From positions 496,001-560,000 of the forward strand of contig NZ_CP030041.1 in assembly GCF_003260975.1 (NCBI RefSeq): 64,000 bases of DNA. The letters run 5' to 3'. The stretch comes from Echinicola strongylocentroti. Its GTDB lineage: Bacteria; Bacteroidota; Bacteroidia; Cytophagales; Cyclobacteriaceae. Every line of letters begins with the position of its first letter. Position 1 is the first letter of the stretch. Position numbers and translations under genes: made by a program. Below, piece after piece: positions 60,641 to 64,000 of this stretch. Under the pieces are notes generated by a model that had not been told where the DNA came from, did no database searches, and was given only the letters and a program-made list of their open reading frames with translations.

Positions 60641-61375
60641 ATGATCAAAAGCATATTCAACTGGAGTGGTGGCAAGGACAGTGCATTGGCCTTATACCAT
60701 GTCATGAACGACCAGAAAATCCAAGTGGACCGCTTGATGACCACGGTGAATGACCATCATCAGCGGATTTCGATGCACGGTGTAAGAAGGGAATTGCTTC
60801 AGGCGCAGGCCAAAGCGATTGGTCTTCCCGTGGATGAGCTCCTGCTTCCTGAAATGCCCAGCATGGATACGTACAACCAGCTTATGCATAAAAAAATGGA
60901 AGCAATAAAAGGTGCCGGCATCACACACAGCATTTTTGGCGACATTTTTTTGGAGGATCTCAAAAAATACAGGGAAGACAAACTGGCAGAAGTTGGTTTA
61001 AAGGCCTTGTTTCCACTTTGGAAGAGAAACACTACTGAGCTTATCCATGAATTTTTGGGCCTGGGTTTTAAGACGGTAGTCGTCTGCGTAAAAGCCGACC
61101 TGGTACCCGAAGAATTTGCGGGAAGGGTGATAGATGAGGAATTTTTAAAGGACTTGCCCTCGACAGTAGACCCCTGTGGGGAAAATGGGGAATTCCACAC
61201 CTTTGTGTATGATGGGCCGATCTTCTCGTCACCGGTACCCTTTGCCCTGGGCGAAAAAGTGATGCGAAGCTATGAAGCCCCAAAAGACAAAAAAGATGGC
61301 TGCTACTCCCCTTCCGATGAGCAGCCAAAAGAAATTGGTTTTTGTTTCCAAGACTTATTATTTACAGGAAAATGA
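60641..61375 (+). CDS. PP-loop ATP pyrophosphatase (diphthine-ammonia-ligase-like, DUF71)
   Basis: A 244-residue protein; the ATG at 60641 (MIKSIFNWSGGKDSALALYH) is preferred over an upstream GTG. The PP-loop SGGKDS binds ATP. The segments MHGVRRELLQAQAKAIGLPV, then GDIFLEDLKKYREDKLAEVG and LFPLWKRNTTELIHEFL are typical of the MJ0570/TIGR00290 family that includes eukaryotic diphthine-ammonia ligase. Bacteria lack diphthamide, so the function here must differ. Its position between cobU and cobT, with a 4-bp overlap into cobT, implies a role in corrinoid or lower-ligand metabolism, perhaps an amidation. Confidence 0.85.
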   Translation: MIKSIFNWSGGKDSALALYHVMNDQKIQVDRLMTTVNDHHQRISMHGVRRELLQAQAKAIGLPVDELLLPEMPSMDTYNQLMHKKMEAIKGAGITHSIFGDIFLEDLKKYREDKLAEVGLKALFPLWKRNTTELIHEFLGLGFKTVVVCVKADLVPEEFAGRVIDEEFLKDLPSTVDPCGENGEFHTFVYDGPIFSSPVPFALGEKVMRSYEAPKDKKDGCYSPSDEQPKEIGFCFQDLLFTGK

Positions 61376-62421
61376 TAGCTATTAATATTTCGCCAATAGA
61401 CCATTCGCTCGAAAAAGCACTCCAGCAGAAAATAGACCTTAAAACCAAACCCATCGGTGCGCTGGGCGATCTGGAAAGCCTCGCTCTCCACATTGGTTTG
61501 ATCCAACAATCACTCACTCCTTCGCTAAGGAATCCACATATGCTGGTATTTGCCGGAGACCATGGGATCGCCAAAGAAAACTTGGTCAACCCCTATCCCC
61601 AGGAAGTAACCTACCAGATGGTCATGAATTTCCTCGGCGGGGGAGCAGCGATCAATGTGTTTGCCAGACAACACCACTTGGCACTAAAAGTCATCGACGC
61701 CGGTATCAACTATGATTTTGGCGATCAGCCCAACTTGGTCCATGCAAAAATCGCCAAGGGAACAGCCAATTACCTCAAGGAACCGGCCATGACAGAGGCG
61801 CAATGCTTGGATGCACTACAAAAAGGAGCCGAACTAATAGAGCAGATTGATCGAGATGACTGCAATGTAGTCGGCTTTGGCGAGATGGGCATCAGCAACA
61901 CCTCTTCTGCAGCCCTCATCATGCATACCGTATGCGGTATTCCTTTGGAAGAATGCGTAGGAAAGGGCACAAGCACTAATGACGATCAACAAAAAACTAA
62001 ACTTCAAACACTCAAAAAAGCACTTAATATACATAACAAAATCGATAGGGATAATGCTATTCAAATTTTGAGTACCTTTGGTGGCTTTGAAATAGCCCAG
62101 TTGTGCGGTGCTATGCTAAAAGCGGCGGAAAGAAAAATGGTCATATTAGTGGATGGATTTATCACCACCGCAGCTGTACTGATTGCCAACGAACTTCATC
62201 CCAACTTCCTTTCTTACTGTATTTTTAGCCATTGTTCGGGAGAAAGAGGCCACGCCGCTATGCTCGACTATCTCAAAGCAAAACCACTGCTCCATCTAGG
62301 CATGAGGCTCGGCGAGGGTTCTGGCGTTGCCATAGCCTATCCGATAGTAGCTTCTGCATGCGCCTTTCTTCATGAAATGGCCAGCTTCGATAGTGCAGGG
62401 GTAAGCAAGGAAAATCACTAA
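61372..62421 (+). CDS. cobT: Nicotinate-nucleotide-dimethylbenzimidazole phosphoribosyltransferase
   Basis: A 349-residue enzyme that makes alpha-ribazole phosphate from DMB and nicotinate mononucleotide. The start is the ATG at 61372, overlapping the previous stop (ATGA); an upstream in-frame ATG at 61342 is inside the PP-loop gene. Diagnostic segments are KTKPIGALGDLESLALHIGL, FAGDHGIAKENLVNPYPQEV, FGEMGISNTSSAALIMH and FSHCSGERGHAAML, whose glutamate corresponds to the catalytic base of the Salmonella enzyme. No bluB (DMB synthesis) gene is nearby, so lower-ligand bases may come from elsewhere. Confidence 0.95.
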   Translation: MIAINISPIDHSLEKALQQKIDLKTKPIGALGDLESLALHIGLIQQSLTPSLRNPHMLVFAGDHGIAKENLVNPYPQEVTYQMVMNFLGGGAAINVFARQHHLALKVIDAGINYDFGDQPNLVHAKIAKGTANYLKEPAMTEAQCLDALQKGAELIEQIDRDDCNVVGFGEMGISNTSSAALIMHTVCGIPLEECVGKGTSTNDDQQKTKLQTLKKALNIHNKIDRDNAIQILSTFGGFEIAQLCGAMLKAAERKMVILVDGFITTAAVLIANELHPNFLSYCIFSHCSGERGHAAMLDYLKAKPLLHLGMRLGEGSGVAIAYPIVASACAFLHEMASFDSAGVSKENH

Positions 62422-62445
62422 CGACTACACCTTTTAAAGCACCTC

Positions 62446-63252
62446 ATGAGAAAAGAACTACAGGCTTTTTTTACGGCATTGATGTTTTACACGCGGATTC
62501 CCTGTCCGTCATGGGTGGACCATTCGGAGGAATACCTGCAACTATCCAGAAAATATTTCCCATTTATCGGGTGGATAATCGGCGGCGCCTCAGCCATCAC
62601 ATTGCTATTGGCCTATCAGGTCTTACCGGTCACCATTGCCCTGTTTTTATCCATAGTGACTGGAGTAATCCTTACCGGAGCATTTCATGAAGATGGATTT
62701 GCCGACACCATGGATGGATTTGGTGGTGGATGGACCAAGGAAAAAATCCTCCTGATCATGAAAGACAGTCGGATTGGCACTTTTGGAGGAGTTGGATTGA
62801 TTTTCATTTTTACCATCAAATTCCTAGGGCTGATGGAGTTGGCCAAAATCATTCAACAAAACAGCTATAGCTTTGAGTTTTACCAATGTATCATCGCTTG
62901 TTATATCTCAGGACATTCGGTAAGCAGGTTTGTTGCCCTTACTTTTTTCAAAACACACCAATATGCCAAGATAAATGATGAAATCGGCAGCAAATCCAAG
63001 CCCATTGCCAAAGGAAACTTCCCAACAAGGGACTTGTTTGTCGCTTCCGCTTTTGCCTTTCTCCCCTTGGCACTCTTCCAAAATTATGCGGTTTTCTTGG
63101 CCATCATTCCGTGTTTTATCGCCAAATGGTGGATGGGCAGATGGTTCCAGAAATGGATCGGTGGCTACACCGGAGATTGCCTGGGAGCTGTCCAGCAAGT
63201 CACGGAAGTCGTTTTCTATCTGAGCCTACTCATCATATGGAAATTTATCTGA
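62446..63252 (+). CDS. cobS: Cobalamin synthase (adenosylcobinamide-GDP ribazoletransferase)
   Basis: A 268-residue inner-membrane enzyme that joins AdoCbi-GDP and alpha-ribazole (or its phosphate) to form the cobalamin nucleotide loop. The motifs FHEDGFADTMDGFGGGWTKE and MKDSRIGTFGGVGLIFI carry the acidic metal-binding residues. The N-terminus (FFTALMFYTRIPCPSW) is also diagnostic, followed by about six hydrophobic segments and the C-terminal GYTGDCLGAVQQVTEVVFYL. It starts 24 bp after cobT, and its end overlaps cobC by 16 bp. Confidence 0.95.
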   Translation: MRKELQAFFTALMFYTRIPCPSWVDHSEEYLQLSRKYFPFIGWIIGGASAITLLLAYQVLPVTIALFLSIVTGVILTGAFHEDGFADTMDGFGGGWTKEKILLIMKDSRIGTFGGVGLIFIFTIKFLGLMELAKIIQQNSYSFEFYQCIIACYISGHSVSRFVALTFFKTHQYAKINDEIGSKSKPIAKGNFPTRDLFVASAFAFLPLALFQNYAVFLAIIPCFIAKWWMGRWFQKWIGGYTGDCLGAVQQVTEVVFYLSLLIIWKFI

Positions 63253-63770
63253 TCCGCCATACCAAACCCGATATTGCCAAAGGAATTTGTTACGGCCAGA
63301 CTGATCTTGCGCTGGCGGAGAGTTTCGCGGAAGAAACGGACATCATCAGAACAAAACTGAAGGGACAAGCCACTTCATTGGCGATTTTCAGCAGTCCCCT
63401 ACGCCGCTGCGCTGCGCTGGCCAAAGCCCTTTTTCCCGAAGTCTCCATAACCGAAGATCCACGTTTGATGGAATTGGATTTTGGCTCTTGGGAGATGCTT
63501 GCTTGGGAGGCTATTCCCAAGGCAGAAATCACCCCTTGGATGGAAGACTTTGTCCAAGTCCCCTGCCCTTCAGGAGAAAGCTATCGGCAGCTTTATGACC
63601 GCTGCGTGGCCTTTATCACCGACCTCCAACAGCAAAAAACCGACAAGGCCATCATCATCACCCACGGAGGCCCCATTCGCGCCATCCACGCCCATTTCAA
63701 TGATATCGCCCTGAAAGACTCCTTTTCACTGAAAGTGGAGTATGGGGAGGTTTTAAAATTGAAAGGTTGA
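63237..63770 (+). CDS. cobC: Alpha-ribazole phosphatase-like histidine phosphatase
   Basis: A 177-residue member of the histidine phosphatase superfamily. The ATG at 63237 (MEIYLIRHTKPDIAKGICYG) restores the family N-terminus; a longer upstream frame is out of phase with the real protein within cobS. The catalytic RHT motif near residue 8, the YGQTDLAL segment, SSPLRRCAALAKAL and the second histidine in IIITHGGPIRAIHAHF are all present. CobC removes the 5'-phosphate from alpha-ribazole phosphate or cobalamin phosphate. It is the last recognised gene and is translationally coupled to cobS by a 16-bp overlap. Confidence 0.9.
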   Translation: MEIYLIRHTKPDIAKGICYGQTDLALAESFAEETDIIRTKLKGQATSLAIFSSPLRRCAALAKALFPEVSITEDPRLMELDFGSWEMLAWEAIPKAEITPWMEDFVQVPCPSGESYRQLYDRCVAFITDLQQQKTDKAIIITHGGPIRAIHAHFNDIALKDSFSLKVEYGEVLKLKG

Positions 63771-64000
63771 AAAATTGGGTGATTCACCCTCGTTACAAAC
63801 GAAGACGATGATAGAGCAGGGCATTTGGCGTGCCCTAAATAAAACAGCCATTTCCCATTCCCCTTACAACTTTCTCTCGCAACTACTTGCTTTTCAAAAA
63901 ATAAAGTCATTTATCTACTGTCATAATACACTATGACACTAAAACAGTAGATAATGATTTTGTTAAACCAAATGAGTTTTGCTTACCGTAAGCAAGCTCC
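63771..64000. other. Right-edge spacer with a nested inverted repeat
   Basis: No gene is visible in the last 230 bp. TTATCTACTGT (63911-63921) pairs with ACAGTAGATAA (63944-63954), with nested GTCATA / TATGAC (63920-63937). It resembles a regulatory or recombination palindrome. The window ends before the next gene is evident. Confidence 0.4.

Noticed and set aside
63111..63236. 42-residue N-terminal extension of cobC inside cobS
   Set aside because: The extension is an out-of-frame reading of cobS. The histidine-phosphatase start motif IYLIRHT begins at 63237.

Overview
The window comes from a Bacteroidota chromosome, most likely the Cytophagales family Cyclobacteriaceae (Echinicola, Algoriphagus or Cyclobacterium-like). 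The signs are a SusC/SusD polysaccharide-utilisation locus with a hybrid two-component regulator, a TamL-type lipoprotein Omp85, -7 elements of the TAnnTTTG type, few Shine-Dalgarno sequences, and many short palindromic intergenic repeats. The genus is inferred from these features; no search was run. No rRNA, tRNA, CRISPR array, complete IS element or prophage was recognised.

Layout. 1-3.5 kb: end of a MORN-repeat gene, then purC, a STAS protein, RNase Z and a queuosine-precursor transporter, probably one transcription unit. 3.6-5.6 kb: an odd pair (a free-standing SusC-type plug domain and a lipoprotein with an ExbD-like tail), then a ParD/ParE toxin-antitoxin pair with a visible operator-promoter. 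6-18 kb: AraC regulator and cupin, SBF-like transporter, TrmH-type rRNA methylase, TamL, hemF with a PAP2 phosphatase, riboflavin synthase, pcm, and a four-gene unit (thioesterase, unknown acidic protein, DUF3817 protein, kinase-like protein). 18.6-27 kb: Dps, a divergent PEP carboxylase, a beta-propeller lactonase-like lipoprotein, cold-shock protein, menC, queA and an orphan LytTR protein. 27-34 kb: a TetR-controlled AcrAB-TolC-type efflux operon. 34-38 kb: HAD hydrolase, two small unknown genes, repeat-rich spacer and an aldo/keto reductase.

38.2-56.4 kb is a polysaccharide-utilisation locus, all on the minus strand: hybrid two-component regulator, SusC, SusD, IPT/TIG surface glycan-binding protein, FG-GAP/ASPIC lipoprotein and a GH9 glycanase. 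It is interrupted between the regulator and susC by a plus-strand trio of small genes (51.07-52.2 kb). The trio consists of a DUF3467-like protein, an unknown protein with a GWHFGEG motif and a cysteine-containing protein. The last two overlap by 232 bp in different frames, and the first lacks a normal start codon. This trio is the best candidate here for an undescribed accessory system.

57.1-63.8 kb is a cobalamin-salvage operon. It has a clear promoter, a cobalamin riboswitch with several downstream hairpins, a BtuB-like receptor, a cysteine-rich CWC/DUF5522-like protein, cobU, a PP-loop ATPase, cobT, cobS and cobC, several overlapping. Only corrinoid uptake and lower-ligand assembly are encoded, so the cell probably scavenges corrinoids, unless corrin-ring genes lie elsewhere.

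Dispersed repeats are conspicuous. There is a 177-bp MITE-like element with terminal inverted repeats (two nearly identical full copies and one fragment) and a REP-like element built around CCATGGGC-GCCCATGG (three copies). A 21-bp tandem array lies between susD and the glycan-binding protein gene. Degenerate CTGAGCGTAGCCGAAG-type units and several other hairpins also occur.
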